Shown: positions 7,629 to 18,944, counted from the stretch's first letter. The stretch: 64,000 nt of DNA from Bradyrhizobium monzae (GCF_021458635.1 NZ_JAIRDQ010000003.1:372001-436000), one strand, 5' to 3'. Notes: a model not told the origin generated them from the sequence alone. Made by a program: numbers and translations.

Positions 7629-10331
7629 ATGTTCGACGACTGGTTTAACGACCTTGCGGTGATCGTTGCGATCATCGCGTTCCTGATCGCGATCAAGGCC
7701 TCCAGCCAGGCGACCGAGCTACGCCGGCGGCTGAGCTCGCTCGAAGCGATGCTGTACGCCCAGCGACAGGTGCAGGTGCAGCCGCCGCCGCTGATGCCTT
7801 TCCAGGAGCAAGGCTCGGCGCCCGCTGAAGCAACGCCGGAGCCCCCGCCCGTCGCGCCAGAGGCCGAACTCGCTCCGCCGCTCGTTGCTGATCTCGTGAC
7901 GCCGCCCCCGCTCGACGCGAGTCTCTCAGCCGACGTGCCGCCGCCGCTGCCCGCGCCGCCGCCCGGCTTCGAGGAGCGGCTCGGCACGCGCTGGGTGGTA
8001 TGGATCGGCGGGCTTGCGCTCGCGCTCGGCGGGTTCTTCATGGTGCGCTATTCGATCGAGGCCGGCCTGGTCGGCCCCGGCGTGCGGGTGTTCCTCGGCG
8101 GCCTGTTCGCAGCCGCGTTGCTGGGCGCCGGCGAATGGACGCGGCGCAAGGAGAGCATCTCGGCGATTGCGGCGCTGCCGATCGCCAACATCCCCGCGAT
8201 CCTCACTGCGGCCGGAACGGCGGTGGCGTTCGCAACCGTGTATGCGGCCTACGCGCTCTATGACTTCCTGGTGCCCGCCACGGCCTTCGTGCTGCTCGGC
8301 CTCGTCGCGCTCGGCACCCTTGCCGCAGCGCTGCTGCACGGGCCGGCGCTCGCGGGCCTCGGCGTGGTCGGCGCTTTTGCGACGCCGGTGCTCGTCTCCA
8401 GCGGCAAGCCGGACTATTGGGCGCTCTATATCTATCTCGCCATCGTCACCGCCGCGAGCTTTGGCCTCGCCCGTATCAAGCTCTGGCGCTGGCTGGCCGT
8501 GACGACGATCGTCTTCGCCCTGCTCTGGATCTTCCCGGGGCTCGATACCGGTGCGTTGCAGGTCGCACCGCATGCCTTCCATGCCATCGCGGGCTTCGTG
8601 CTGGCGGCACTGCTCGTGGTCTGCGGCTTCATGTTCGGTCCGACCATCGAGGACGGACAGATCGAGCCGGTATCATCGAGCGCGCTGGGCGCCTATCTGT
8701 TCGGCGCGATGCTGATCGTGCTGTCGAGCGCCCATGCCGATCTCGCGCTGATCGCCTTCACGTTGCTTGTTGCGGCGACGCTGTCCATTGCCTGGCGCGC
8801 GGAGGCTGCCGTCGGCGCGCTGGGCGCTGCGGCTGCGACCGTGTTCATCGTGTTCGCCGAGTGGGCCGTGCGCGCCAATCCCGACATGCTGGTGCTGCCG
8901 GGCGGCCCGATGCCCGGCATCACGCCGACCGCCACCGACAGCGCGGTGACGCTGCACCTCGTGATGGCCGCGATCTTCGCCGCCGGCTTCGGCATCGCGG
9001 GCTTCTTCGCGCAAGGGCGCTCGAATTCGGCGATCATCCCCGTGGTGTGGTCGGCGGCGGGTGTCGCCACGCCGATCGCGATCCTGGTCGCGCTCTACGC
9101 CCGCATCGCCCATCTCGACCGCTCGATCCCATTCGCGATCCTCGCGGTGCTGCTGGCGGCCGCCTTTGGTGCCGCGACGGAAACGCTGACCCGCCGCGAA
9201 ACCCGGCCGGGCCTTGCGATCTCGACGGCGCTGTTTGCGACCGGCACGCTCGGCGCGCTGGCGCTGGCGCTGACCTTCGCGCTGGAGAAGGGCTGGCTCA
9301 CCATCGCGCTGGCGCTGATGTCGCTCGGCACCGCCTGGATTGCCATGCAGCGGCCGATCCCGTTCCTGCGCTGGCTCGCCGCCATCTTTGCCGGCATCGT
9401 CACCGCGCGCATTCTCTACGACCCCCGCATCGTCGGCGATGCCGTCGGCACCACGCCGATCTTCAACTGGCTGCTGTGGGGCTATGGTCTGCCGGCGGCC
9501 TCGTTCTGGGCGGCGAGCATGCTTCTGCGCCGCAGGGGTGACGACGCGCCGCTGCGCATGGTGGAGGCGGCCGCGATCCTGTTCACCGCCCTGCTCGCCT
9601 TCATGGAGGTTCGCCATCTTGCTACCGGCGGTGACATGATCGCGACGCCGTCACTGCTCGAAGCAGGCCTCCAGGTCTGCGTGTCATTGGCCATGGCGAT
9701 TGGGCTCGAGCGATTGAGACTGCGCAGCCACAGCATCGTGCACAATGTCGGAGCCGTCGTGCTCACGGCAATCGCCGGCTTCGTCAGCGTGTTCGGTCTG
9801 CTGTTCCTGCAGAACCCGCTGATCTGGCGCATCGACGTCGGCGGCGCCGTGTTCAACCTGCTGTTGCTCTGCTACGCGCTGCCGGCGGTGCTGATGCTGC
9901 TGCTCGCCTATGCCGTGGTCGATGCACGCGGCAAGGTCTATGCGAATACGATTGCGGGCGCTGCGCTCGTGTTTGCGCTGTCGTACCTGACGCTGGAGAT
10001 CCGCCGCTTCTATCACGGCCCGTTCCTCACCAGCGGCGAGACCACGGGGGCGGAGCAATACACCTATTCGATCGGCTGGCTCGCGTTCGGCGTCGTGCTG
10101 CTCGGCATCGGCATCACAGTCAATTCCGAGCGAGCGCGGCTGGCGTCGGCCGCCGTCATCGCGCTGACCATCCTGAAGGCGTTCGTGATCGACATGTCGA
10201 CGCTGACGGGCATCTACCGCGCGCTGTCGTTCATGTGCCTTGGCATCGTGCTGGTCGCGATCGGCTGGCTGTACCAGCGCATCCTGTTCCGGCGGCAGGC
10301 TCCGCCGCCGGTTCCGCAGACAGGCAGTTGA
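7629..10331 (+). CDS. DUF2339 multi-pass membrane protein
   Basis: This is a 900-residue integral membrane protein. One N-terminal helix is followed by a short coiled segment (ELRRRLSSLEAML) and a proline-rich linker (about 55-115: PPPLMP, PEPPPVAP, PPPLPAPPPG). From about 125 to the end there are some 20 to 25 hydrophobic helices. The linker plus the segment RLGTRWVVWIGGLALALGGFF is typical of DUF2339. Function is unknown; the family is often discussed as a large bacterial envelope protein. The ATG at 7629 is chosen because the upstream extension has no family-like sequence. It ends 3 bp before the convergent chemoreceptor gene. Confidence 0.85.
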   Translation: MFDDWFNDLAVIVAIIAFLIAIKASSQATELRRRLSSLEAMLYAQRQVQVQPPPLMPFQEQGSAPAEATPEPPPVAPEAELAPPLVADLVTPPPLDASLSADVPPPLPAPPPGFEERLGTRWVVWIGGLALALGGFFMVRYSIEAGLVGPGVRVFLGGLFAAALLGAGEWTRRKESISAIAALPIANIPAILTAAGTAVAFATVYAAYALYDFLVPATAFVLLGLVALGTLAAALLHGPALAGLGVVGAFATPVLVSSGKPDYWALYIYLAIVTAASFGLARIKLWRWLAVTTIVFALLWIFPGLDTGALQVAPHAFHAIAGFVLAALLVVCGFMFGPTIEDGQIEPVSSSALGAYLFGAMLIVLSSAHADLALIAFTLLVAATLSIAWRAEAAVGALGAAAATVFIVFAEWAVRANPDMLVLPGGPMPGITPTATDSAVTLHLVMAAIFAAGFGIAGFFAQGRSNSAIIPVVWSAAGVATPIAILVALYARIAHLDRSIPFAILAVLLAAAFGAATETLTRRETRPGLAISTALFATGTLGALALALTFALEKGWLTIALALMSLGTAWIAMQRPIPFLRWLAAIFAGIVTARILYDPRIVGDAVGTTPIFNWLLWGYGLPAASFWAASMLLRRRGDDAPLRMVEAAAILFTALLAFMEVRHLATGGDMIATPSLLEAGLQVCVSLAMAIGLERLRLRSHSIVHNVGAVVLTAIAGFVSVFGLLFLQNPLIWRIDVGGAVFNLLLLCYALPAVLMLLLAYAVVDARGKVYANTIAGAALVFALSYLTLEIRRFYHGPFLTSGETTGAEQYTYSIGWLAFGVVLLGIGITVNSERARLASAAVIALTILKAFVIDMSTLTGIYRALSFMCLGIVLVAIGWLYQRILFRRQAPPPVPQTGS

Positions 10332-10334
10332 GGG

Positions 10335-12023
10335 TCAGGCCGCGCGGACCGATTCCAGGAACTGCGCGACCTCGACCTTGAGGCGAGTACTGTCGGTCGC
10401 CAGCGACTTCGCCGCCGACAGCACTTGCGTCGAAGCCGAGCCGGTCTCGATCGCACCGCGCTGCACGTCGGTGATGTTCATCGAGACCTCCTGCGTGCCG
10501 AGCGAGGCTTGCTGCACGTTGCGCGAGATCTCCTGCGTGGCCGCACCCTGCTCCTCGATGGCGGCGGCGATCGCGGAGGACACCTCCGACAGCCGCTCGA
10601 TGGTGCCGCCGATTTCCTGGATCGCACTGACCGATTCCTGCGTCGCCGTCTGGATGCCCGCGACCTGCGCGCCGATCTCGCCCGTCGCCTTCGCGGTCTG
10701 CTCGGCCAGCGCCTTGACCTCGGAGGCGACGACGGCGAAACCGCGGCCGGCGTCGCCGGCGCGCGCCGCCTCGATGGTTGCGTTCAGCGCCAGCAGATTG
10801 GTCTGGCCCGCGATGGTGTTGATGAGTTCGACCACGTCGCCGATGCGGGAGGCTGCCTGCGATAGCTCGTTGACGCGTGCATTGGTCCGCGCCGCCTGGT
10901 CGACCGCTTCCGCGGCCATGCGCGCCGAATCCTGCACGCGGCGGCTGATCTCGGTGACGGAGGACGACAGCTCCTCGGAAGCCGAGGCGACCGACTGCAC
11001 ATTGGTCGACGCTTCCTCGGAGGCCGCGGCGACCGCCGTCGCCAGCTCCTGACCGCGCTGCGCGGTGTTGGTCAACGTCGTTGCGGACGCCTCGAGCTCG
11101 GTCGAGGCCGAGGAGACGGTGCCGACGACTTCGCCGATCATCGCCTCGAACTTGCGGGTGATGGCATCGACGCGGCGGCCGCGTTCGATCTTGGCCTCGG
11201 CGTCGCGCGCGGCGGCCTCGTCGGCGGCTTTCTTGGCGATCAGCGCTTCCTTGAAGATCTGGAGCGCATCCGCCATCGAACCGATCTCGGTCTTCTCGCC
11301 GCGGTGCGGCACGTCGGCCGAGAGGTCGCCCTCGCCGAGCGACTGCATCGGCTTGATGATGGACGCAATGCCCCGCGACACGTCACGCACGAGATAATAG
11401 GCCGCGCCGATCGCGATCGCCACCGAGGCAATGATGATGCCGACCAGCACACGGAAGATCGTGGCGTAGCTGTCAGCCGCCTGCTTGGTCTCGATCTCGG
11501 CTCCGCGGTTGTTGAGCTCGATGCCCTTCTGCAGCAACGGATCGGCAGCCTGGGCCATCTTCGCGACCTTGGTCTGCAGCATCTCGTTGGCCTCGGCCGG
11601 GAATTTGCCGGGACTCTTGCGAGACAGTGCCATCACGTCCTGCACGCCATTCAGATATTCGGCCCACGCCTTGGTCCATTGCCCATAGAGCGAGCGTTCC
11701 TCGTCGGCGGTGATCAACGGCTCGTACACCTTGCGGGTCTGGTCGATGCGCGCCTGCAGCGAGGCGAGGCGCTTCTCGGCCGCCTCCTTGCCCTCGGCGG
11801 TGTCCTGCATCAGGTGCAGACGAAGCGCGACGCGCAGCTCGTTGACGTCGGCCCGGATCGAGCCGAGCGCACGGACGCTCGGCAGCCAGCTCTGCGCGAT
11901 CTCGACGGTGTGGGAGTTGATGTTCTGCATGGTCCCGATCGCCACGACGCCGACGCCGGCGAGCGAGAGCACGAGGACCGACAACACGGTGAGAAGCTTG
12001 AAGACGATCGACAACTTCGACAT
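10335..12023 (-). CDS. Methyl-accepting chemotaxis protein 1
   Basis: This 562-residue chemoreceptor has TM1 at about 9-31, a periplasmic four-helix-bundle-type sensor to about 188, TM2 at about 190-212 ([18 protein letters not shown]), and a HAMP domain to about 265. A long signalling coiled coil follows, with the universal tip [22 protein letters not shown], given here only as landmark. It would couple an unknown ligand to CheA/CheW. The C-terminus ends [12 protein letters not shown], a motif shared with the two other receptors in the window, and no CheR-binding pentapeptide is present. ATG at 12023 is preferred over GTG at 12026. Confidence 0.93.
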   Translation of the reverse strand: MSKLSIVFKLLTVLSVLVLSLAGVGVVAIGTMQNINSHTVEIAQSWLPSVRALGSIRADVNELRVALRLHLMQDTAEGKEAAEKRLASLQARIDQTRKVYEPLITADEERSLYGQWTKAWAEYLNGVQDVMALSRKSPGKFPAEANEMLQTKVAKMAQAADPLLQKGIELNNRGAEIETKQAADSYATIFRVLVGIIIASVAIAIGAAYYLVRDVSRGIASIIKPMQSLGEGDLSADVPHRGEKTEIGSMADALQIFKEALIAKKAADEAAARDAEAKIERGRRVDAITRKFEAMIGEVVGTVSSASTELEASATTLTNTAQRGQELATAVAAASEEASTNVQSVASASEELSSSVTEISRRVQDSARMAAEAVDQAARTNARVNELSQAASRIGDVVELINTIAGQTNLLALNATIEAARAGDAGRGFAVVASEVKALAEQTAKATGEIGAQVAGIQTATQESVSAIQEIGGTIERLSEVSSAIAAAIEEQGAATQEISRNVQQASLGTQEVSMNITDVQRGAIETGSASTQVLSAAKSLATDSTRLKVEVAQFLESVRAA

Positions 12024-12119
12024 CACGACAAATCCCGATGATAAACGCGCAAGTCACCCGCGCCGCACCCGTCGCTACCGACGGCGGGGCGGTGGTCATT
12101 CCAACAATGCTGGCTGGTT

Positions 12120-12132
12120 CTTATCCGATAAG
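12120..12132. promoter_or_regulatory. Inverted repeat upstream of chemoreceptor 1
   Basis: CTTATCCGATAAG is a perfect 6-1-6 inverted repeat about 97 bp before the chemoreceptor start at 12023. It could be an operator, but no matching regulator is identified. The same 290-bp gap also holds CTGCAA-N7-TTGCAG (12213-12231) and CTGCGT-CAA-ACGCAG (12269-12283) just past the end of the next chemoreceptor. Confidence 0.3.
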
Positions 12133-12313
12133 ATTGCGCCCATAGTTGCAAACAGGCGTTAACAAGAACCTAGGGGAACTACTGATTTGCCGATTCTCGA
12201 CACTTTAACTCCCTGCAATCATTTGTTGCAGTCTCGGAGGTATCGCGCAGCAGCACCACACCCCGGCACTGCGTCAAACGCAGCGCGTTATTCGCGTGAG
12301 GCGATCTACGCCG

Positions 12314-14284
12314 TCAGGCCGCCCGCACCGAATCCAGGAAGCGCGCGACCTCGCTCTTCAGCCGGTTGCTTTCTTGCGACAGCGATTGCGCCGCCGAATG
12401 GACCTGCGCCGATGCAGCGCCGGTCTCGCCCGCACCACGCTGGACCTCGCCGATATTGGCTGACACGTCCGAGGTGCCCTGCGCGGCATGCTGGATGTTG
12501 CGGGAGATCTCCTGCGTGGCGGCGCCCTGCTCCTCGACAGCCGCAGCGATGGTCGAGGAGATTTCCGACATCCGCGCGATGGTGTCGCCGATCTCCCTGA
12601 TTGCACCGACGGAGTCCTGCGTCGCGGCCTGGATCGCGCCGATGTGCTGGCCGATTTCGCCGGTTGCTTTCGCGGTCTGCTCGGCCAGCGCCTTCACCTC
12701 GCTCGCCACCACGGCAAAGCCCCGACCCGCCTCACCGGCCCGCGCCGCCTCGATCGTGGCGTTGAGCGCCAGCAGATTGGTCTGGCCGGCAATGGTGTTG
12801 ATCAGATCGACCACGTCACCAATGCGCCCGGCAGCCTTGGTAAGCTCGCCGACGCGTGCATTGGTGCGCTGCGCTTGCTCGACAGCGACGTCGGCAACGC
12901 GTGCCGATTCCTGCACCTGACGGCTGATCTCGGAGATCGACGATGTCATCTCCTCGCTCGCGGACGACACCGACTGCACATTCGCGGACGCTTCCTCCGA
13001 AGCCGACGCCACCGAGGTGGCGAGCCCGTTGGAGCGCTCCGCGGCGCGCGTCAGCGTATTGGAGGAGGCTTCGAGCTCGGTTGCTGCCGATGAGACGGTC
13101 TCGATGATTTCGCCGACCGCGCCTTCGAAATCATCGGCGAGCCGCTTCATGTCCGCCTTGCGCTGCGCACGCCGTCGTGTGTCGGCTTCCGCCTGCTCGG
13201 CGCGCAGCCGCTCGGCCTCCGTCATGTTGGCTCGGAACACCTCGACCGCACCGGCCATCTCGCCGATCTCGTCCTTGCGTCCGATGCCGGGTACGGCAAT
13301 CGAGAGCTCGCCGCGCGCAAGCCGCGTCATCGCGTCGACCATGCCGGACAGCGCCTTCGAGATCGAGCGTCCGAGCAGGAAGCCGACCACGGCGAGCACC
13401 GCGACGGTGACGAGGAACGCGATCATCATCCAGAACCGGACGGCATCGCGGGTCGCCGCTTCGGCGGCATCGGCCCGCTTGTAGAGGCCCTCGACCGTGG
13501 TCCCCACCTCCTGCATCCCCGGCTCGAGGTCGCGGAAGGTCTTCATCATGCTGGCATCCAGGGCCGCACTCTGTTGTGCGGTCTCGGCCCAAGCCGCGAA
13601 CTCGGCCAGGTATTTCTGGAGCTTGGCCGTGATGTCGTTCATCACCACCGTAGGAACAGCGACGACCTCGATCGCCTTGGAGAACTCAACCGCGGCCTTC
13701 TTCACCTCGGCGATGTATTTTGGGTCACGCCGCAGCATGAAGTCCTTCTCGTGCCGGCGCATCATCAGCATCCAGCTCGTCGTCCTGGGATCGTCGATCT
13801 CCTTCAGCTTGGCCTCGACGTCGTGCACCGCGGCGCGGAGCGAGCCGGACAGGCCGAGCGTCTCGCTCAGTCCGAGCCTGGTTTCGGCAGCGACCAGCGC
13901 GTTGAAATCCGCGGTGTAGCGCCTGAAGCCCTCCTGGGCCTGCTTCGTCTTCTCGGACAGGGTGCCCATACCGCCTGTCGACATCAGCCGTTCGACCTCG
14001 TCGAAATCGCGGTTGATCGGGCCGACCAGCTCGGCATGCGCCTTGGCATAGCTCTCGTTGCGGCGCTGCTGGAAATTCTTCTCGTTGCGGCGGGCCTCCA
14101 GCATCTCGATCGAGAGCTGCTTGTTAAGGTCGGCGATCGTGCGAGCCCGGTTTGCGACATCGCGGGAGGCGTCCTGGGAGAGGCTGCCGATCTCATAGAT
14201 CGCGCCGAAGGCGACCAGTCCGACGAGACCCAAAAGTCCGATCGCCATGACTTTGTGGGTCAGGCGAATGGGAAGACCGCTCAT
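12314..14284 (-). CDS. Methyl-accepting chemotaxis protein 2 with HBM-like sensor
   Basis: This 656-residue receptor has TM1 at about 8-30 and a periplasmic helical domain of about 260 residues holding two similar charged motifs, [12 protein letters not shown] and [11 protein letters not shown]. That doubling is typical of the helical bimodular (HBM) sensor, which in other bacteria binds small organic acids. TM2 lies near 295-317, then HAMP and the full MCP signalling domain, ending [12 protein letters not shown]. The start at 14284 has a good ribosome-binding site (TTGGAG, 7 nt before ATG); a longer frame upstream is not needed. It lies in tandem with receptor 1 on the same strand, 290 bp apart. 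Confidence 0.92.
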   Translation of the reverse strand: MSGLPIRLTHKVMAIGLLGLVGLVAFGAIYEIGSLSQDASRDVANRARTIADLNKQLSIEMLEARRNEKNFQQRRNESYAKAHAELVGPINRDFDEVERLMSTGGMGTLSEKTKQAQEGFRRYTADFNALVAAETRLGLSETLGLSGSLRAAVHDVEAKLKEIDDPRTTSWMLMMRRHEKDFMLRRDPKYIAEVKKAAVEFSKAIEVVAVPTVVMNDITAKLQKYLAEFAAWAETAQQSAALDASMMKTFRDLEPGMQEVGTTVEGLYKRADAAEAATRDAVRFWMMIAFLVTVAVLAVVGFLLGRSISKALSGMVDAMTRLARGELSIAVPGIGRKDEIGEMAGAVEVFRANMTEAERLRAEQAEADTRRRAQRKADMKRLADDFEGAVGEIIETVSSAATELEASSNTLTRAAERSNGLATSVASASEEASANVQSVSSASEEMTSSISEISRQVQESARVADVAVEQAQRTNARVGELTKAAGRIGDVVDLINTIAGQTNLLALNATIEAARAGEAGRGFAVVASEVKALAEQTAKATGEIGQHIGAIQAATQDSVGAIREIGDTIARMSEISSTIAAAVEEQGAATQEISRNIQHAAQGTSDVSANIGEVQRGAGETGAASAQVHSAAQSLSQESNRLKSEVARFLDSVRAA

Positions 14285-14492
14285 GGACGAGCTCCAAAGT
14301 GCTTGTAAAAAATGGCGAGGTGAGAGCGAATCGTGCCAGGAAATTGGCCAGATCATGCCCGCATCGCTTTTCTGGAAAGTTAACCGAGCGGGCCATTCGT
14401 CTTGAAACTGCAACAAAAAAGCGAACGACCGCATGGCATGCGATGCATTCGTCCAAGGCAGGTAAATTGCACGCGCAGGTTTGCGCAGAACG

Positions 14493-15098
14493 TCACTCGG
14501 TCGAGCGGCGCAGCTCGAGCGGACCTTCGTTCTTCGCCGGTTCGGACTTCAGTTCCGATTTCACCGGCTCGATCCGGCTGCTCTCGACCCGCGGAGTCTC
14601 GACGCGCGCGGCGACCTCGGTGCTCGATGCGTTGACCGAACCGGTCTGCTCCGGCGCGCGCAGCGAGCGCGGCCGTGCAACGGCGCGTGCCATCAGCATC
14701 TGATTGCCGCCCTGGTGGTGGAAGTCGCAATAGGCGAAGCCCATGCCCGAGACCGAGCCGCGGAAGCTGCGGTCGTCGGTCTTTTCGAGGTTAAAACAGG
14801 GCTCGAACGGAATGCCCTTGATCGACGCACACACGTTCTGGCCGCGGATCTGGAGCGTGTTGCCGGGCAGGCGGAGATGTTTCACCGGGCCTGAGCCCGA
14901 GAACTGCACCGCGCCCGCGGCGCCGAGATCGTCGAGGATGCGGCCTGCACCGCGGGTGCCGTCGAAACAGGTGAACGCGAACACCTTGCCGGCGACGAAG
15001 CGGCGCGCCTCATCCGCGTTCATACTCCCGGCCAAGGCAATGGCCGGCGCAAACGTCACGACTGCCGTGACAGCCCCCAACACAATACGCGCAAGCAT
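14493..15098 (-). CDS. Secreted protein of unknown function
   Basis: This 201-residue protein has a clear signal peptide (hydrophobic 3-20, cleavage after AIALA near 22). A mature domain of about 115 residues contains several Cys ([33 protein letters not shown]) that could form two disulfides. The last about 55 residues are charged, low-complexity and probably disordered. I do not recognise a named domain. ATG at 15098 is preferred over the in-frame TTG at 15104 because CGGAG lies 6 nt before the ATG. It is alone between a chemoreceptor and the YhdH-type reductase. Confidence 0.75.
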   Translation of the reverse strand: MLARIVLGAVTAVVTFAPAIALAGSMNADEARRFVAGKVFAFTCFDGTRGAGRILDDLGAAGAVQFSGSGPVKHLRLPGNTLQIRGQNVCASIKGIPFEPCFNLEKTDDRSFRGSVSGMGFAYCDFHHQGGNQMLMARAVARPRSLRAPEQTGSVNASSTEVAARVETPRVESSRIEPVKSELKSEPAKNEGPLELRRSTE

Positions 15099-15211
15099 GC
15101 TCAACTCCGAACTAACCCCCGCAGCGGGCGATGCCTTATCTCTTTACCCGCTGCTTACCATACTAACCATGGCGACATTGAAGCAGCTTGGTTGGTAAAG
15201 TCTGAACGCCG

Positions 15212-16198
15212 TTAGACAATTTTTACCACGATGCGACCGCGGACCTGGCCGGCCAGGATTTTCGCGCCCCATTCCGGAACTTGGTCGAGCGGAATTTCTG
15301 TAGTGATTTCAGATAGTTTCGTTCGATCAAGATCGGAGGCCAGGCGCTGCCAGGCGGCTTTCCGGGGGTCGATCGGGCACATCACGGAATCGATGCCGAG
15401 AAGGCACACCCCGCGCAAAATGAAGGGTGCGACAGAAGACGGCAGGTCCATGCCGGCAGCAAGACCGCAGGCTGCGATGGCGCCGCCGTACCTGGTCATC
15501 GACAGCAGATTCGCGAGCGTGTTCGAGCCGACGCTGTCGACGCCGCCCGCCCAGCGCTCCTTGGCCAGGGGCTTCGCCGGTGCCGACAATTCATTGCGGT
15601 CGATCACCTCGGCAGCGCCGAGGCTCTTCAGGTAATCGGCCTCCGTGGCGCGGCCGGTCGAGGCGATGACGTGATAGCCGACCCGGGACAGCACGGCGAT
15701 CGCGACCGAGCCGACGCCGCCGGCTGCGCCCGTGACCACCACCGGGCCGCTCTTCGGCGAGACACCGTGCTTCTCGAGCGCGAGCACGGAGAGCATCGCA
15801 GTGAAGCCCGCGGTGCCGATCGCCATGGCATCGCGCGCCGACAGGCCCTGCGGAAGGGCGACCAGCCAGTCGCCCTTCACCCGCGCCTTCTCGGCATAGG
15901 CGCCGAGATGGGTCTCGCCCATGCCCCAGCCGGTGCAGACGACCTTGTCGCCCGCTTTCCATGCGGGATCCGATGAAGCTTCGACCGTGCCGGCGAAGTC
16001 GATGCCGGCGATCATCGGGAAGCGGCGCACCACCGGCGCCTTGCCTGTCAGCGCGAGGCCGTCCTTGTAGTTCAGCGTCGACCATTCCACGCGGACGGTG
16101 ACGTCGCCGTCCATCAGCTCGGCTTCGTCGAACTGGGTGAGCGCGGCAGTGGTGCCCTTGTCGGCCTTGTCGATCCGGATCGCCTTGAAACTGGCCAC
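15212..16198 (-). CDS. acuI: YhdH/AcuI-type NADPH-dependent acrylyl-CoA (quinone-like) reductase
   Basis: This 328-residue zinc-free medium-chain dehydrogenase has an N-terminal GroES-like domain and a Rossmann motif [23 protein letters not shown] near 150-172, given here as landmark. The family signatures [16 protein letters not shown] and [13 protein letters not shown] resemble YhdH/AcuI, which reduces acryloyl-CoA to propionyl-CoA. Length fits the family (324-330). GTG at 16198 is chosen because GGGAG lies 7 nt upstream and the N-terminus then starts MASFKAIRI, as in relatives. Exact substrate is inferred. Confidence 0.8.
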   Translation of the reverse strand: MASFKAIRIDKADKGTTAALTQFDEAELMDGDVTVRVEWSTLNYKDGLALTGKAPVVRRFPMIAGIDFAGTVEASSDPAWKAGDKVVCTGWGMGETHLGAYAEKARVKGDWLVALPQGLSARDAMAIGTAGFTAMLSVLALEKHGVSPKSGPVVVTGAAGGVGSVAIAVLSRVGYHVIASTGRATEADYLKSLGAAEVIDRNELSAPAKPLAKERWAGGVDSVGSNTLANLLSMTRYGGAIAACGLAAGMDLPSSVAPFILRGVCLLGIDSVMCPIDPRKAAWQRLASDLDRTKLSEITTEIPLDQVPEWGAKILAGQVRGRIVVKIV

Positions 16199-16238
16199 AG
16201 CAAACTCCCTGACTTGTTTGACCGGGATGTTTAGCCGA

Positions 16239-17492
16239 TCAGGCAGGCTGCGCAACCGCTCGTGCGACCGGCTTCTCCACGATCGGAAGATTGATCAGCG
16301 CCGAGAGCACGCCGAACAGGATCGAGAGCCACCAGATCGGCGTGTAGGAACCGTACTTTTCGAACACGATGCCGCCGAGCCAGACGCCGAGGAAGCCGCC
16401 GACCTGATGGCTGACAAAGGCGAAGCCATAGAGCGTGGCGAGCCAGCGCGTGCCGAACATCAGCGCCACCAGCGCCGAGGTCGGTGGAACCGTCGACAGC
16501 CAGGTCAGGCCGGAGACCGCGCCGAACGCGATCGCCGAGAACGGCGTGATCGGGAACGAGATGAAGGCGAGCGTTGCGAGCGCACGGGTGAAATAGATCA
16601 CCGAGAGGATATAGCGCTTCGGCAGCGAATTCTGGAGATAGCCGACGCTGAGCGAGCCCATGATGTTGAACAGGCCGATCGCCGCGATCACCCAGCCGCC
16701 GGTTTGCGTCGAGATGCCGCGGTCGACCAGGAACGCCGGCAGATGCACGGTGATGAAGGCGAGCTGGAAGCCGCAGGTGAAGAAGCCGAGCACCAGCAGC
16801 ACGTAGGAGCGATGGCCGAAGGCCTCTGCAAGCGCCTTGGTGATGGTCTGCTCATCCGCTGGGGTCGTGCCGGTGTTGCCTGCGACAGGCGGCGTCGAGA
16901 TTGCGAGCGCCAGCGGGATGATCAGCAGCATCAGGAAGCCGAATACGGTAAGCGCCTGCTGCCACCCGAAATTGTCGATCAGCGCGACACCGATCGGCGC
17001 AAACAGGAACTGGCCGAGCGAGCCCGCCGCAGTGCCGGCGCCGAGCGCAAGGCCACGCTTCTCGGCCGGCAGCAGTTTTGTGAACGCCGACAGCACCAGA
17101 TTGAACGAGCAGCCGGCGAGACCGAAGCCGACCATCACGCCAGCGCCGATGTTGAGCGACATCGGCGTCGAGGAATAGCGCATCAGCAGAAGGCCGCCGG
17201 CATAGAGCAGTGCGCCAACGCACATTACGCGGAACAGGCCGAAGCGATCGGCAACGGCGCCCGCGATCGGCTGGCCCAATCCCCACAGCAAATTCTGGAA
17301 GGCGATGGCGAGGCCGAACACGTCGCGGCCCCAGGCGAATTCGTGGCTCATCGGCTGGACGAAGAAGCCCAGCGCCGAGCGCGGACCGAAGCCCAGCATG
17401 CCGATCGCGCAGCCGCAGAGGATGATGACGGCCGGCGTGCGCCAGTTGGAAGAGCGTGAGGTCGAACCGAGCTCGCCCGCGTGTGTCGACAT
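16239..17492 (-). CDS. Major facilitator superfamily transporter
   Basis: This 417-residue inner-membrane protein has 12 predicted helices and a central cytoplasmic loop near 190-215. The N-terminal half contains [19 protein letters not shown], the loop 2-3 signature of MFS carriers. It resembles oxalate/formate-type or monocarboxylate MFS proteins, but the substrate is not readable. The start at 17492 follows a strong ribosome-binding site (GAGGAGG). It lies upstream of the reductase gene on the same strand, separated by 40 bp, so the two may be cotranscribed. Confidence 0.85.
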   Translation of the reverse strand: MSTHAGELGSTSRSSNWRTPAVIILCGCAIGMLGFGPRSALGFFVQPMSHEFAWGRDVFGLAIAFQNLLWGLGQPIAGAVADRFGLFRVMCVGALLYAGGLLLMRYSSTPMSLNIGAGVMVGFGLAGCSFNLVLSAFTKLLPAEKRGLALGAGTAAGSLGQFLFAPIGVALIDNFGWQQALTVFGFLMLLIIPLALAISTPPVAGNTGTTPADEQTITKALAEAFGHRSYVLLVLGFFTCGFQLAFITVHLPAFLVDRGISTQTGGWVIAAIGLFNIMGSLSVGYLQNSLPKRYILSVIYFTRALATLAFISFPITPFSAIAFGAVSGLTWLSTVPPTSALVALMFGTRWLATLYGFAFVSHQVGGFLGVWLGGIVFEKYGSYTPIWWLSILFGVLSALINLPIVEKPVARAVAQPA

Positions 17493-17717
17493 GGTCTTCC
17501 TCCTCGGCCATTGGCGGATCTGCAAATCGGCGTCGCCAGTCAGCCGTTTAATGCAAATGCATGAAAAGCCCAAGTCGAAAGTAATTGCGTTCCACGTGGG
17601 GCTGGTGCCGGAGCATTGCGTTTCGTCACGGCCTTGCCGGGCGCGATGAGACTGGACTTGACGAGAATGTGTGCGGCGAGGCCTAGCGGCTCCCAGATTG
17701 GCGTGTTATCCTCGATC

Positions 17718-17732
17718 TACTCAGATTGAGTA
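17718..17732. promoter_or_regulatory. Candidate NadQ operator 1 upstream of nadA
   Basis: TACTCAGATTGAGTA is an inverted repeat of the form TACTC-N5-GAGTA, extended by ATA on the right. A second copy with the same half-site pattern lies 74 bp downstream, before nadA. The window carries the likely cognate regulator at 6620-7582. Confidence 0.6.
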
Positions 17733-17791
17733 TATGTAAGCCTTGGCAAAGCCCACCGGCCCTCTCGGCCGGATTTCTCAGGCTCCATATA

Positions 17792-17806
17792 TACTCTTAG
17801 TGAGCA
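17792..17806. promoter_or_regulatory. Candidate NadQ operator 2 upstream of nadA
   Basis: TACTCTTAGTGAGCA fits TACTC-N5-GAGCA, matching operator 1 in 9 of 10 half-site positions. It is 25 bp before the nadA start, overlapping the expected promoter or start of transcription, a position that suits repression. The centre-to-centre distance of 74 bp is about seven helical turns. Confidence 0.6.
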
Positions 17807-17831
17807 TAATTAACGTACACGGGAGGCTTCG

Positions 17832-18935
17832 ATGCCGATCACTGGAATTTACGGCCCCGACGATTTTGCCAATCGGCCGCCGGGCCAAGCCACCTCCGCC
17901 CCGCTCGCGCCGTCGCGAGCCGGCCCCACGTTGCCGAGGCCCTCGCTCGAATGGACGAGCGAGATCGAACGCGCCACCGCGCCGATCTACGAGCGCGTCA
18001 AGCATGTCATCCCGCCGATCGAATGGCCGCTGATGGCACCGACGATTCACGCGATCAATCAACTGAAGCGCGCGCGCAACGCCGTGATCCTCGCCCACAA
18101 CTACCAGGCGCCTGAGATCTTTCACGGTGTCGCCGACATCGGCGGCGATTCGCTTCAGCTCGCGGTCGAGGCCACCAAGGTGAAGGCCGATGTCATCGTC
18201 CAGTGCGGCGTGCACTTCATGGCGGAAACGTCAAAGCTGCTCAATCCGGACAAGACGGTGCTGATCCCGGACTCCCGCGCCGGCTGCTCGCTCGCCGCCA
18301 GCATCACCGGCGCCGACGTGCGCCTGCTCCGCGAAAAATTTCCCGGTGTGCCCGTGGTTGCCTATGTCAACACGTCAGCCGAGGTGAAGGCCGAGGTCGA
18401 TATCTGCTGCACCTCGTCGAACGCGGTGCAGGTGGTGGAGAGCCTGAACGCGCCAGGCGTGATCTTCCTGCCCGATCGTTATCTCGCGACCTATGTCGCC
18501 TCGAAGACCGACGTGAAGATTATCGCCTGGAAGGGCGCCTGCGAGGTGCATGAACGCTTCACCGGCGACGAGCTGCGCGCCTTCCGCGACGCCGATCCCT
18601 CCGTGCAGATCATCGCGCACCCCGAATGCCCGCCGGACGTGCTGGCGGAGGCGGATTTCACCGGTTCGACCGCGCACATGATCAACTGGGTGCGCGAGCG
18701 ACGGCCGAAGCGGCTGGTGATGATCACGGAATGCTCGATGGCCGACAATGTCCGCGCCGAGCTGCCCGACGTGGAGATGCTGCGGCCCTGCAATCTCTGC
18801 CCGCACATGAAGCGCATCACGCTGTCCAACATTCTGGAGAGCCTGCTGACCCTCGGCGAGGAAGTGACGATCGATCCGGCGCTCGCGCAGCGCGCGCGGC
18901 GATCGGTCGAGCGGATGATCAACTTGAAGAACTGA
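17832..18935 (+). CDS. nadA: Quinolinate synthase
   Basis: This 367-residue 4Fe-4S enzyme condenses iminoaspartate with dihydroxyacetone phosphate to quinolinate. Landmarks are [26 protein letters not shown] near 80, [23 protein letters not shown], and the C-terminal cluster ligand region [13 protein letters not shown]. An N-terminal extension of about 70 residues precedes the core. GGGAGG lies 5 nt before the ATG. It is first in the nadA-nadB-nadC operon (gaps of 9 and 11 bp), with two candidate NadQ operators just upstream. Confidence 0.96.
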   Translation: MPITGIYGPDDFANRPPGQATSAPLAPSRAGPTLPRPSLEWTSEIERATAPIYERVKHVIPPIEWPLMAPTIHAINQLKRARNAVILAHNYQAPEIFHGVADIGGDSLQLAVEATKVKADVIVQCGVHFMAETSKLLNPDKTVLIPDSRAGCSLAASITGADVRLLREKFPGVPVVAYVNTSAEVKAEVDICCTSSNAVQVVESLNAPGVIFLPDRYLATYVASKTDVKIIAWKGACEVHERFTGDELRAFRDADPSVQIIAHPECPPDVLAEADFTGSTAHMINWVRERRPKRLVMITECSMADNVRAELPDVEMLRPCNLCPHMKRITLSNILESLLTLGEEVTIDPALAQRARRSVERMINLKN

Positions 18936-18944
18936 AGGCGTGAC

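Noticed and set aside
16098..17459. 453-codon plus-strand frame opposite the MFS transporter
   Set aside because: Arg/Glu/Asp/His-rich antisense shadow without family match; the minus-strand frame encodes 12 helices and MFS signatures.
17718..17806. Leader before nadA considered as a riboswitch
   Set aside because: No conserved aptamer pattern is recognisable, and the two matching inverted repeats explain the region better as DNA operators.
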